Assembly: GCA_039984955.1 (NCBI GenBank)
Contig: JBDWTN010000005.1
Coordinates: 868,001 to 932,000, forward strand
Source: Marinobacter alexandrii
GTDB lineage: Bacteria > Bacteroidota > Bacteroidia > Cytophagales > Cyclobacteriaceae
Reading direction: 5' to 3'
DNA: 64,000 nt
The first letter of the stretch is position 1. Each line of letters begins with the position of its first letter. Shown one piece after another: positions 53,277 through 62,370 of this stretch. A model generated the notes under the pieces. The model searched no databases. It saw only the letters and a program-made list of their open reading frames with translations, and was not told the DNA's origin. A program made the translations under genes and the position numbers.

Positions 53277-53438
53277 ATGAAAACCTCAATGTTCGAATAC
53301 AGCAAAGTGATCCTTGAAAAAGTAAGTTTTAATAAAAACCTATTTTGGAAAGAGTATAGAAAATTTAAACAATTGCTCCCTGACAGGGAAAGCCTTGAAC
53401 TTAGAAACTGGGCAAAACAGTTTATTGAAATCAAATAG
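53277..53438 (+). CDS. 53-residue cytoplasmic microprotein
   Basis: ATG 53277 to TAG 53438. MKTSMFEYSKVILEKVSFNK followed by LFWKEYRKFKQLLPDRESL gives a charged helical protein without signal or membrane helix. I recall similar short proteins starting MKxxMFEYSKxVLEKVSF in related Bacteroidota, so it is probably a conserved microprotein; this is from memory and should be searched. A terminator follows within nine bases. Confidence 0.65.
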   Translation: MKTSMFEYSKVILEKVSFNKNLFWKEYRKFKQLLPDRESLELRNWAKQFIEIK

Positions 53439-53446
53439 AATATGGC

Positions 53447-53480
53447 AATCCTCACATGCTGAAGATGTGAGGATTTTTTT
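53447..53480 (+). terminator. Intrinsic terminator of the microprotein cluster
   Basis: AATCCTCACAT, seven-base loop, ATGTGAGGATT, then a T-run. It is perfect over 11 bp. The T-run is on the plus strand only, so it stops the small genes and not the minus-strand operon arriving from 57118. Confidence 0.9.
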
Positions 53481-53506
53481 ATATCCCTTTAAACTCTATT
53501 ATAGGT

Positions 53507-56500
53507 TCAAATCTTCTTCCTATTATCCTTAGATTCTATATCAATCAACTTATTGTATGGGTCAATACCCACTTCGATTGGTTTTTTATCAACAATGATC
53601 GAAATCTTATTCCTAACTGAAGTGACCTTATGCTTCTCTAAATAGATTTCTTTTCCGCTTTCATCAAAAACCCCAATATCAAGGTAATCTACCAGTGCAA
53701 GAGAAAGAATCTCCTCCCCATCATCCTTGGCTTTCTCATCGTAGCTACGATTTCCTTTTTCGTCACTTCTATACTTGCTGACCTGGAATTCAAGATCCAA
53801 TTGATATTTCTCATTATCTAGTTCCTTCGAGGTAACACTTATCATTTTGTTGTTGTATAAAGTGATGGTCTCAAACATATCTGTGATCAAATACCGTAGA
53901 GAATCAGGCGTGGCAGTTCTTAGATATTTCACCAATTCTAGAGAAGTTGTATAAGGTGCTTCTTGAAACTTTACTTTTTCTACATATTTACTGAGAGCTG
54001 CATTCAGGTTCTTTTCTCCTATATAATCACTTAAGGCATAAAGCACGACCGATGCTTTTGAGTATCGGATATAAGGCTGGTTATCTTCAAATATGAGTGG
54101 ATTCTCTCCTTTTCGATCCCTTCCACGGTCGCGTAAATACTTGTCCGTTGCATATTTGAGGTACTTGCGCATCTTCCCCTTCCCGTATTGTTTTTCCAGC
54201 ACCTTTAATCGAACATAATCCGCCAGTCCTTCAGCAAGCATACCTGATCCCGACACATCCGCTCCGATCACCTGATGTGCCCACCACTGATGTGCCATTT
54301 CGTGTACAGTGACATCAAAGGCATAGTCTACTCCCCCCTCTTCAGAATCGTCAACATCTGCGATGAAACCACGACCCTCTGAAAAAGGAATGGTGTTGGG
54401 AAATGCCTGAGCGAAATTTCCAAACGTTTTTGGAAATTCTATTATCCGAGCTTGTTTATGCTGGTATGGACTGAAGTTACTAGAACAGTATTCTAGAGCT
54501 GCTTTCATGCCATCCATCATTCTATCCAAGTTGCGCTCGTGCCCCTTATGGTGATAGATTTCCAAACTGACCTCATTCCATCGGTCCCTTTTCACCTCGT
54601 ATCGCGCTGAGTTGAATGAATAAATGTTGAGCATTTTGCTATCCATTTTATAATGGAAATATCTACGACCATTCTCAACCCATTCCTCTTGTAAATAGCC
54701 TGGGGCAATCGCTGTTTGATCCTCCGAAGTGCTTATAGTAGCTTCAAAATCAACCCAGTCTGCGTCTCTCGAAAGTTGATGATTGCCCAGAGCGGTAGTG
54801 TCTGACGGGAGCGACTTTGAAGGATAAGGTGCCAACCCATATTTTTTTCGCACTTCATCATCTTCCAGTCCGCCCCCAGGAAATCCAAGTGAAGGAAACA
54901 ATTTGAAATTATTAAGGAAGGTGCCGTTGCGCAATACCGGTGAATGTTCACGTAGAAAAGTGTTGGGTCTATTCCAAACCTTAAAAGTTAACTCGAGACT
55001 GTCTCCGGGAAGGAGCGTTTCTTCCAGGAGATACATATTGAACCTAAAGATGGTATCCTCCGATATAATCTGAGCTGATTGATCAAACTCAAAGCTGGAA
55101 GAGTAGTCATTGTATTTAAGGAAAATAGTATCGATAGCAATCGAGGATTTGTTCATCATTTTGTAGGTACCTCGCGATTTAAAATCCAGCGTCTCGGGGA
55201 AAATATCCAGGAAGATTTCGATAGCGGTAATCCTTGGTTGGATGGCCCCTTTGTATCGTCCGTATTTCAATTCCCATTCTGCTCGGTATTGTTCTTTCTC
55301 CTTCGACGAAGCATATGGATTTGCAATATTATCTTCATAGTAAATCCGAAATCCCATTCCCAAAAACCCTAGCAGTATGATCAGAAATGCGATCCGCGTT
55401 CCTCCATGTAAACGAGACTTCATCACCTTTAATCGTTCCCGAAAGGACTGAAGAATTCCCCGATCCAGTAACAGCCCGGCTCCAATTAGCAAAAGCATTC
55501 CAGCAAGCATCCAATAAAAAATGTACGCATAAAATGCAGCCAAACTGTTGCCAAATCCATTCATATCAGAGTACAGTGTGCCAGGACCTCTTCCATAAAC
55601 AAAGACATCCTGTTCAAAACCGATCATTCCAAGCAGAGGAGTTGCAAACCCCAGGAACATCGCGATAAGAATAAACGTACCCACATAAGCATTTCGCACA
55701 AGAGTCTGAATAAAGAATGCCAGGAACGTCCAGATCATAAATTGCCACAAATCCATCCCAAATAATCCCTCTAGATACAAACCAATTTCAAAATCATAAT
55801 AGCCTTTATACACTTGGAATGAAATGCCTGATACCATCACAATCAGTAGCATCATCATCTGCATTTTGATCACTGCAAGAAACCGAGATCCAAGTAGCGT
55901 CCAATTCGGAACAGGTGTGGTATCGACCAGCTGAAGAAAATCTGTTGCTCTTGCTCGCTGAATGAGCAGACCGGAATACAAGAAGGTGCAAACAATCATT
56001 GCAAAATGAAAGGCCTCACTATATCGCAGCATCTTCCACGTTACTGGTAACATGGGAGTCCCTCGAACTATGCCTGTTTGAGAATGTTCAATCAGAAGCA
56101 TTGTTAGGCCAAACAATGTCAGCACAATAAATGGCCAGCTTTTCACTATGAATTTAAGATCCATAGTAGACAGCCTCCACATCACCTTTAGGTTGTGGAG
56201 AAAAGAAAAATCATACTCCACCTTGGAAAGGATCACTCTGGTAATATTTCCAAAATTGCTTTTTACTACTTGCTCGCTATCTTTTTTTCGGAATGACAAG
56301 GAAAGTGCCTGTTGCCCAAAATAGAACGTGCGATAGACAATACCCGAGATCAGGGCGGCAACACTCAACCAGAGCAGTCTATTGTAAATAATGAGACCTG
56401 TGAAGGGCAGGTAGAGCTCGTTTCTCTCGGCGGCCGTCCAATATTGGATGTAGTACTGTGTGGCCGAAAAGCCAAATGGATCCATGAAAACTGCAAGCAT

Positions 56501-57118
56501 CTTGTTTTCCGGATCCTGAAGTAGAATATCCGTCAGTCCCTGAATCAGAAAGAGTGCAATGACGGCAACAAATCCTGCAGTGAGGTTCCTTGTAAACACC
56601 ACGATGGCAAACACGATCGATCCATATAACAACGCATTTGGTAGTGTATAAACCAGGTACACCTGTGCATAGGCAATCAGGTCGAAGGAGATAGTGATCT
56701 GATCATTGGTACCAGGTAGCATAAACCCAATCGCCAATCCAATCCCAATAAAGAGGACGATACCGCTTACGATCAATAGCGAGCTAAGAAATTTAGCTAG
56801 TAAATAGTGGCCCTTAGTAAAGGGGTAAGAGTACATAATTTTATGCATCTCGCACTTAAAATCCCGATGTACAGACACACCAAATATCGTGGGGAATAAG
56901 AAAATAATAAGTGTCGATAGCGTGTTAAACATGCCCGTAATTGACGAAGGAGAATTCACAATTCTGGTAGAGTCAACAGCTGCACTCACCTCATCAAAGA
57001 TTCCTGCAGCACTTGATGCGATAAGCAATGCAGCAATCAGAAAGATCGCAGAATAGATATAGAATAAGGGTCTACTGAGCCAGTATGAAAGCTCATGCTT
57101 GAAAATGGAATAGAACAT
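53507..57118 (-). CDS. ABC-2 permease fused to an M1-family peptidase
   Basis: 1203 residues. Residues 1-580 hold about twelve transmembrane helices in two ABC-2-like halves (first half ends near residue 260; second begins near 320). About 600-1203 is an M1-like peptidase with HEMAHQWW (His939, Glu940, His943) and Glu963 in MLAEGLADY. One extra residue separates the second His from that Glu (x19), as in other members of this fusion class that I recall. The peptidase should face the periplasm next to the channel. It follows the ABC ATPase gene (57153), its likely partner. The transported or cleaved substrate is unknown. Confidence 0.88.
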   Translation of the reverse strand: MFYSIFKHELSYWLSRPLFYIYSAIFLIAALLIASSAAGIFDEVSAAVDSTRIVNSPSSITGMFNTLSTLIIFLFPTIFGVSVHRDFKCEMHKIMYSYPFTKGHYLLAKFLSSLLIVSGIVLFIGIGLAIGFMLPGTNDQITISFDLIAYAQVYLVYTLPNALLYGSIVFAIVVFTRNLTAGFVAVIALFLIQGLTDILLQDPENKMLAVFMDPFGFSATQYYIQYWTAAERNELYLPFTGLIIYNRLLWLSVAALISGIVYRTFYFGQQALSLSFRKKDSEQVVKSNFGNITRVILSKVEYDFSFLHNLKVMWRLSTMDLKFIVKSWPFIVLTLFGLTMLLIEHSQTGIVRGTPMLPVTWKMLRYSEAFHFAMIVCTFLYSGLLIQRARATDFLQLVDTTPVPNWTLLGSRFLAVIKMQMMMLLIVMVSGISFQVYKGYYDFEIGLYLEGLFGMDLWQFMIWTFLAFFIQTLVRNAYVGTFILIAMFLGFATPLLGMIGFEQDVFVYGRGPGTLYSDMNGFGNSLAAFYAYIFYWMLAGMLLLIGAGLLLDRGILQSFRERLKVMKSRLHGGTRIAFLIILLGFLGMGFRIYYEDNIANPYASSKEKEQYRAEWELKYGRYKGAIQPRITAIEIFLDIFPETLDFKSRGTYKMMNKSSIAIDTIFLKYNDYSSSFEFDQSAQIISEDTIFRFNMYLLEETLLPGDSLELTFKVWNRPNTFLREHSPVLRNGTFLNNFKLFPSLGFPGGGLEDDEVRKKYGLAPYPSKSLPSDTTALGNHQLSRDADWVDFEATISTSEDQTAIAPGYLQEEWVENGRRYFHYKMDSKMLNIYSFNSARYEVKRDRWNEVSLEIYHHKGHERNLDRMMDGMKAALEYCSSNFSPYQHKQARIIEFPKTFGNFAQAFPNTIPFSEGRGFIADVDDSEEGGVDYAFDVTVHEMAHQWWAHQVIGADVSGSGMLAEGLADYVRLKVLEKQYGKGKMRKYLKYATDKYLRDRGRDRKGENPLIFEDNQPYIRYSKASVVLYALSDYIGEKNLNAALSKYVEKVKFQEAPYTTSLELVKYLRTATPDSLRYLITDMFETITLYNNKMISVTSKELDNEKYQLDLEFQVSKYRSDEKGNRSYDEKAKDDGEEILSLALVDYLDIGVFDESGKEIYLEKHKVTSVRNKISIIVDKKPIEVGIDPYNKLIDIESKDNRKKI

Positions 57119-57152
57119 TTCGGTACGTTTTGTAAATGGAATAATGAAGGAT

Positions 57153-58040
57153 CTAGGCCAGAATGAGTTCGTCCTCTTTCAGCGTATAGAAATACACATC
57201 CTCAAGATCGGGTGTAGCGCTTTTGAAGTCCCCCGCTGGTTGGGAATCTGAGTAGATCCTGATGTTCAGACGGTTATCTTGGTTGTAATTTGAAGACAGG
57301 ACATTTAAAGTTGATTCTTTAGTCTCCAGTTCCTCAGGGTCAATTGTTCCGCTCCATATTCTTCCCTTAAATTCTTCTAGAGATTCCTGAGGAATCGCGT
57401 GCTTCAAGATTCGCCCTCCATTCAAAATAGCCATATCTGTGCAGAGCTCCTTCACGTCATCCACAATGTGAGTAGAAAAAATCACCGTACTAGTGGTACC
57501 AATTTCGCGAATCACATTTAGGAATCGGCTCCTCTCTGCCGGATCAAGCCCTGCCGTAGGCTCATCAACAATTATGAGCTTTGGCTCATTAAGCAGTAAC
57601 TGAGCAATGCCAAATCGCTGCTTCATGCCACCGGAATAGCCAGCCACATTTTTCCTTCTTACCTCAAAGAGGTTGGTAACCGTGAGCACTTCATGCACCA
57701 GTTTTTTACGTTCATCTTTTGACTTCACCCCTTTCAAAGTTGCCAGGTAATCCAGCAAATCTTCTGCCGACATTTTAGGGTAAACTCCAAATGATTGAGG
57801 CAGATATCCCAAACATTTTCTTAACTCGGTCTGATCTTTAAGTACATCTGTATCTCCAAATGTGATTGTACCAGAATCCGGCCTTTGAAGTGTAGCGATT
57901 GTTCTCATAAGTGAAGACTTACCCGCTCCGTTTGGTCCCAGTAGGCCAAACATTCCTGTCCCAATTTCGAGGTTCAAGCCGTCTATTGCCTTCACTCCAT
58001 TGGTGTATGTTTTGGTCAAATTTTCAATTGTAAGTTTCAT
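57153..58040 (-). CDS. ABC transporter ATP-binding protein (partner of permease/M1)
   Basis: 295 residues. Walker A is GPNGAGKSS, the Q-loop YLPQSFGVYPKM, the signature YSGGMKQRFGIAQ and Walker B LIIVDEPTAGLD, with the His switch in STHIVDDV. The C-terminal 70 residues are a DrrA/CcmA-type extension. It powers the fused permease gene 34 bp downstream. The YbjQ gene lies 26 bp upstream, inside the same run of genes. Confidence 0.92.
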   Translation of the reverse strand: MKLTIENLTKTYTNGVKAIDGLNLEIGTGMFGLLGPNGAGKSSLMRTIATLQRPDSGTITFGDTDVLKDQTELRKCLGYLPQSFGVYPKMSAEDLLDYLATLKGVKSKDERKKLVHEVLTVTNLFEVRRKNVAGYSGGMKQRFGIAQLLLNEPKLIIVDEPTAGLDPAERSRFLNVIREIGTTSTVIFSTHIVDDVKELCTDMAILNGGRILKHAIPQESLEEFKGRIWSGTIDPEELETKESTLNVLSSNYNQDNRLNIRIYSDSQPAGDFKSATPDLEDVYFYTLKEDELILA

Positions 58041-58066
58041 GATATGATGGTTTAAAATTTAAGAAG

Positions 58067-58381
58067 TTATTTAAGTCGCACAGCTGTTCCATAGGCTAGA
58101 ATCTCTGAAGTGGCTTCCATTACCATAGACGTAGTAAGCCTTACATTCACCAGAGCATCAGCACCCATCTTAGTAGCATCTAAAATCATTCGTTCCATTG
58201 CTTGTTCGCGCGATTGAGCAAGCAGCTTCGTATACTCATCAATCTCTCCTCCAACAATATTTTTCAAGGTTGCAAAAATGTCTCTGCCTAGGTGCCTCGC
58301 ACGAACCGTACTCCCTTTAGCTATTCCTAAGATTTCAGAAATTTCCTTATGCGGTATGTTATCAGTTGTTGAAATAATCAT
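58067..58381 (-). CDS. YbjQ/heavy-metal-binding-domain-family protein
   Basis: 104 residues. IISTTDNIPHKEISEILGIAKG opens the family fold; GREIFATLK-type residues (LGRDIFATLKNIVGGEI) and LDATKMGADALVNVRL complete it. The fold forms a pentamer in known structures. Function is unclear despite the domain name, and no metal-binding motif stands out. It sits between two ABC systems in the same direction. Confidence 0.9.
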   Translation of the reverse strand: MIISTTDNIPHKEISEILGIAKGSTVRARHLGRDIFATLKNIVGGEIDEYTKLLAQSREQAMERMILDATKMGADALVNVRLTTSMVMEATSEILAYGTAVRLK

Positions 58382-58442
58382 AATATTTATAGTTAACTGT
58401 TTTATTAATTAAAGCCATTTATCCTATTCTCCAGAAAAGAGC

Positions 58443-59078
58443 TTATAGATCCTTTTTCCGGAAGTAGACGATTGTGCTATAAAGTGAAAGCACGGTAACT
58501 CCTATTGTTACTAGCATGAACAGAAATAAGTACCACGAATTTCCGGGAATCAGGTCGTTCAAAAATCCAGATTTGGATGAAATAGAAGTATATAAAATAG
58601 CCGGCATCACAAATATGATAACCGCAACTACAAGGGTTACTCGATAGAATACAATGAAGTAAATAGCAAGCTGGAGTATTCCATAGATTAATGCATAGCT
58701 AAAAAACCCCAGATCTGTATAATTAGGTTCAGCATGAATGATACTTTCCAATGCATTGAAAACTCCAAAATGAATAATGGTATTGACGGAAACAATAATT
58801 GATGATGAAAGAAAACGAGCAATAATGATTTCTTTTCTTGTTACTGGCAAACTAGCTGTATGCATCCGAACTACATTACTGGATTGCTCCACAGCAAACA
58901 CGCCTATGATAATCATAATAATATTTCCAATGCCCGAAGAGAATATCCCAAGTGTGTTTGTGTTAATAAAGGTGATGAACATACTCATCAAAAGCATGAA
59001 GAGAGAAAGCAAGAGAATCTGTGTCCTATAGGCACTAAAATCTCTACGTATGAGTCTTAGAATCATTGCTCTGTTCAT
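58443..59078 (-). CDS. ABC-2-type permease, small
   Basis: 211 residues with six hydrophobic segments. It begins with a short cytoplasmic arm (RLIRRDFSAYRTQILLLSLF) and includes SLPVTRKEIIIARFLSSSI, the coupling helix typical of YtrC/D-like permeases. It overlaps the upstream permease gene by four bases (ATGA) and shares the LPVTRKE/FPVTRKE motif with it, so the two likely form a heterodimer driven by the ATPase at 59751. Confidence 0.85.
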   Translation of the reverse strand: MNRAMILRLIRRDFSAYRTQILLLSLFMLLMSMFITFINTNTLGIFSSGIGNIIMIIIGVFAVEQSSNVVRMHTASLPVTRKEIIIARFLSSSIIVSVNTIIHFGVFNALESIIHAEPNYTDLGFFSYALIYGILQLAIYFIVFYRVTLVVAVIIFVMPAILYTSISSKSGFLNDLIPGNSWYLFLFMLVTIGVTVLSLYSTIVYFRKKDL

Positions 59079-59749
59079 AGGTCCTTTGTTTTAAATACAC
59101 TGATTGAAATGAGAATTGAACTGCTCAAAATCAAAAGAAACAAGGCAACCAGTTCGGCAAATATTGCCCAGGCCGGCTGATCTGTTACCCGGAGAAATAG
59201 TGCATGCAGCAAGTCGCCCGGATTAAGCATGTTGAGTACCAGAACAGTGAGCATCATGAATGTGATCAGGACTACTCCATACATCATGGCTCCTTTGGCG
59301 ATTCCATACCTGAAATAAAAAGGGAAGGAAAAAGCATCCGAAATTATAAGAATGAGTCCGGAGATAATCCACATTTCAGGTTGATAGATGAATGAATTCT
59401 CAGAGCGCAAGGCTTCTGTTGAACTTATCCGGATAACAAGTAGATGGATGCTAAGTGCCATCAGGATCAGCAATCCGGATGAAATGTATTTCGCCAACAC
59501 CATCTCCTTTCTTGTGACCGGAAATCCGGCAAACAATTTATCCGCACTGACCTCTGCTTCTGCAAGTATGAACAGCTTAGATGCCACCATGGCACTTAAG
59601 ATGACGACCAGGGGAAAGAGTTCTGCTTCTACTTCACTTTCCGCTATTATCGCCAGGTTAAAGCCAAAACTTATGGCTGCCAGCACGATAAAAAGCAATA
59701 GCAAATAGGTCCTATTGGCTCTGAAATCCTTTATGACAAGTTTTAACAT
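59075..59749 (-). CDS. ABC-2-type permease, second subunit
   Basis: 224 residues from the ATG at 59749. An open frame extends 28 codons upstream into the ATPase gene but is not needed, and MLKLVIKDFRANRTYLLLLF is the natural N-terminus. Six hydrophobic segments, with AGFPVTRKEMVLAKYISSG as the coupling helix. The start lies one base after the ATPase stop codon on this strand, so the two are coupled. Confidence 0.85.
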   Translation of the reverse strand: MLKLVIKDFRANRTYLLLLFIVLAAISFGFNLAIIAESEVEAELFPLVVILSAMVASKLFILAEAEVSADKLFAGFPVTRKEMVLAKYISSGLLILMALSIHLLVIRISSTEALRSENSFIYQPEMWIISGLILIISDAFSFPFYFRYGIAKGAMMYGVVLITFMMLTVLVLNMLNPGDLLHALFLRVTDQPAWAIFAELVALFLLILSSSILISISVFKTKDL

Positions 59750-59750
59750 A

Positions 59751-60620
59751 CTACCTGCTGCCTTTGATTTTGAGGTTGTTAAAAAACATGATGTCTTCAA
59801 GTGTCGCTCTGTCGTACACTGCTTTGTCACCAAATAATTTCCTTGAGGCTTTCAGATCTTCCGTGAGCCCTTCAAATCCGTATTCACTGCTTCTCACAGC
59901 GACCATACTCTTTCGGGTATCGTGATCCAGGAGGTCATTCCCTCCTTTCACCAGCGCGTATTCTTCATACACTTCATCTTTTGTTTTGGAAAAGACCACC
60001 TGTCCGTTATTCACATAAGTGATGTAGTCAGCTGCTTGCTCAATGTCCGAGGTTACATGCGAGGAAAAAAGAATGGACTTGTTTTCGTCCTGCATCATGC
60101 TCCGCAAAATATCTAGCATCTCCCGGCGTACCACTGGATCCAGTCCCGAAGTGGGTTCATCCATAATGATGAAATCGGCATGATGAGACAGGGCTATCGC
60201 AATGGATGCCTTCATGGACATCCCTCTGGAGAATTTCTTCAAAGGCTTGCTGAACGGCAGACCAAACCGATTCACCAGGTCTCTGAACACGGCATCATCC
60301 CAGTTTTCATAAAATGGCGCAATGACACGCTTGAGTTGCTTTAAGTTCAGGTGCGCATAAAAGTTAGGGGTGTCGTAAACAAAACCGATCCGCTTTTTTA
60401 CCGCTACTTCCTCCTCCTGATGATCTAACCCGAATACTTTGATCTCTCCTTCCTGCTTCATCACCAGATTCATGATGGTTTTGATAATAGTGGTTTTACC
60501 TGCTCCATTGGGACCAATCAATCCCATAATATATCCTGTAGGAAGACTGAAGGAGACATTACTTAAATGGAAGTCGCCATAAGACTTGGATAGATTCGAT
60601 ATCTCTAGTGTGTTAGTCAT
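59751..60620 (-). CDS. ABC transporter ATP-binding protein of the YtrB type
   Basis: 289 residues from the ATG at 60620 (an ATG two codons earlier also exists). Walker A is GPNGAGKTT, the signature FSRGMSMKASIAIAL, Walker B FIIMDEPTSGLDP, and the His switch SSHVTSDIE. The long C-terminal part after residue 210 is typical of YtrB-like subunits. Its start overlaps the GntR gene stop codon. Together with the two small permeases it forms a complete GntR-controlled transporter. Confidence 0.92.
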   Translation of the reverse strand: MTNTLEISNLSKSYGDFHLSNVSFSLPTGYIMGLIGPNGAGKTTIIKTIMNLVMKQEGEIKVFGLDHQEEEVAVKKRIGFVYDTPNFYAHLNLKQLKRVIAPFYENWDDAVFRDLVNRFGLPFSKPLKKFSRGMSMKASIAIALSHHADFIIMDEPTSGLDPVVRREMLDILRSMMQDENKSILFSSHVTSDIEQAADYITYVNNGQVVFSKTKDEVYEEYALVKGGNDLLDHDTRKSMVAVRSSEYGFEGLTEDLKASRKLFGDKAVYDRATLEDIMFFNNLKIKGSR

Positions 60621-60990
60621 TATCATTAAATAAAATGTTCAACATCTCTTGAAGCTCCTTAAGGCTAATACCCATTTTATGCGCTTCAAATACCATTTCC
60701 GCCATCTGATCTTCAATGGATTTCATTTTCTTTTCACGTAACAGTTCCTTGTTTTGAACTGCAACAAAAGTCCCCTTACCTCCTACTGTGTCTATGAATC
60801 CCTCTTTTTCTAGTTCCTCATATGCACGCTTGGTTGTAATCACACTGATGTGGAGTTCTTGAGCCAACTTTCGAATTGACGGCAATGGATCACCTTCTCG
60901 TAAATCACCTGAAATAATCTGTGATTTGATTTGTTTCCCTATTTGTTCATAAATAGGTTCTGGAGATGCATTTGAAATAATTATCTTCAT
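60613..60990 (-). CDS. GntR-family regulator, YtrA subfamily
   Basis: 125 residues from the ATG at 60990; a TTG start at 61005 would add five residues. The winged helix is at about 5-72 (PIYEQIGKQIKSQIISGDL, PSIRKLAQELHISVITTKRAYEELEKEGF, GKGTFVA). The short C-terminal region of about 45 residues, without a large ligand domain, is the YtrA type, which usually represses its own operon with an ABC system. A 21-bp near-palindrome 43 bp upstream is a likely operator. It is the first of seven co-directional genes. Confidence 0.9.
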   Translation of the reverse strand: MKIIISNASPEPIYEQIGKQIKSQIISGDLREGDPLPSIRKLAQELHISVITTKRAYEELEKEGFIDTVGGKGTFVAVQNKELLREKKMKSIEDQMAEMVFEAHKMGISLKELQEMLNILFNDND

Positions 60991-61032
60991 TTGATCGCTA
61001 TTCAAATAATGAAATTGTCATTATTGTTAATA

Positions 61033-61053
61033 GTGTATATACTGTATATGTAC
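61033..61053. promoter_or_regulatory. Candidate GntR operator, 21-bp near-palindrome
   Basis: GTGTATATACTGTATATGTAC: 16 of the 20 bases outside the centre are symmetrical (GTnnATATAC-N-GTATATnnAC). It lies in the 205-bp gap before the GntR gene, 43 bp from its ATG. YtrA-type regulators bind such inverted repeats next to their own genes. Confidence 0.6.
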
Positions 61054-61195
61054 GCAAGTATAAACTATTTGTTTTAACAGACAAGTATCTTTATCGAATC
61101 ATTTAGCTAAAAATCCTTGAGGAATAAAAAAAATCAATCGATAAAAATTCCATTAAGGCATTATAATTGACTATTAGCGTGAGAAATCTTCACAA

Positions 61196-62293
61196 ATGAA
61201 TTCGTCTAATTTTTTTGATCTAATAATTCTGTTCGGAACCATTCAGGGATTTATCACGTCGATTCTTCTCTTCAGGTCCAAAAAAAACAAGCGGTCAAAT
61301 AGGCTATTGGCTATCATTATTCTGCTTTTTTCTTTGGCCGGCTTAAACATGTATTTATTTCTAACTCTGAATACTGCCGGACCAATAATCCTTCAAATAG
61401 CAGAGCAAATAGTTCCTTTAATCATTATCATGCCATTAGGGCCTTTGATTTTCTTTTATACAAAAATCAATATCGGTCAAGATTTCAACTTCAAAAAGCA
61501 AAAGCTGCATTTCACGTCCACTATCCTGGACTTGATTCCATCAATGCTATCTCTCACTGCATTAATTAGTTTTTTGATTGGGTTTTCAGATACTCTTTTT
61601 CCTCATTCAATTATATTTTTCAATGAAGCTTATGAGAAATATGTAGATGTTCCAAGATGGTTATCATTGTCCATTTACCTTGTATTCGCTATTAAGCTGT
61701 TGCGAAAATCCCAGGTTCATCATCGATCTTCTACCTGGGTCAAACATCTTTTAATTGCAATTACAATTTTTCAAATTCTTTGGCTTTCCCACCTTATCCC
61801 ATATATCCTACCAGGTTTTTCAAATAAACTTCTCGACTTGGTGGGATGGTATCCTATATACATACCTCTTACTCTCTTGGTATATTGGCTTGGAATCAAT
61901 GGTATCATTCAAAGTAGAGTCTCATCCCGTAATACGCCGTTAGACATTTCAGAGTCCAAAGACATTGTGTCTAAGCTCAATCAATTAATGGATCAGGAGC
62001 AGGTCTATTTAAATGCAAACCTCACACTAAATGAATTGGTGAATAGAACAGGAATTCCTCAAAAGAAGATTTCCCAAGCACTTAACCAATACCTAGGCAA
62101 AAGCCTAAATGAGTATATCAATGAATTTAGAATTGAAGAAGTGAAAGAAAAGCTAGCTGACTCAGCTTATGATCATCTGACTATAACAGGTATTGCTCTG
62201 GAAAGCGGATTTAATTCGCAAGCTACTTTTCAACGGACCTTTAAGTCCATCACGAAAGAAACCCCTAAATCTTTCAGAACCTCTTTGAAATAA
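61196..62293 (+). CDS. Membrane-anchored AraC-family regulator (second copy)
   Basis: 365 residues. Seven hydrophobic segments within 1-240, then an AraC double HTH at about 265-365 (GKSLNEYINEFRIEEVKEKL, LTITGIALESGFNSQATFQRTF, TPKSFRTSL). The layout matches the gene at 20349, including LVYWLGINGIIQ near the end of the membrane part. The S41 gene begins 77 bp after its stop codon, a likely target. It diverges from the GntR operon. Confidence 0.88.
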   Translation: MNSSNFFDLIILFGTIQGFITSILLFRSKKNKRSNRLLAIIILLFSLAGLNMYLFLTLNTAGPIILQIAEQIVPLIIIMPLGPLIFFYTKINIGQDFNFKKQKLHFTSTILDLIPSMLSLTALISFLIGFSDTLFPHSIIFFNEAYEKYVDVPRWLSLSIYLVFAIKLLRKSQVHHRSSTWVKHLLIAITIFQILWLSHLIPYILPGFSNKLLDLVGWYPIYIPLTLLVYWLGINGIIQSRVSSRNTPLDISESKDIVSKLNQLMDQEQVYLNANLTLNELVNRTGIPQKKISQALNQYLGKSLNEYINEFRIEEVKEKLADSAYDHLTITGIALESGFNSQATFQRTFKSITKETPKSFRTSLK

Positions 62294-62322
62294 AGAAATA
62301 CATCTCATTCCTAGATTTGAGA

Positions 62323-62334
62323 AGTTTCGAAACT
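62323..62334. promoter_or_regulatory. 12-bp palindrome upstream of the S41 gene
   Basis: AGTTTCGAAACT is a perfect palindrome, 36 bp before the S41 ATG, between CTCATT copies at 62304 and 62333. A candidate operator for the adjacent AraC protein; evidence is positional only. Confidence 0.35.
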
Positions 62335-62370
62335 CATTTACCCGTTGTTTTGAGGAAAAAATAAATTCAA

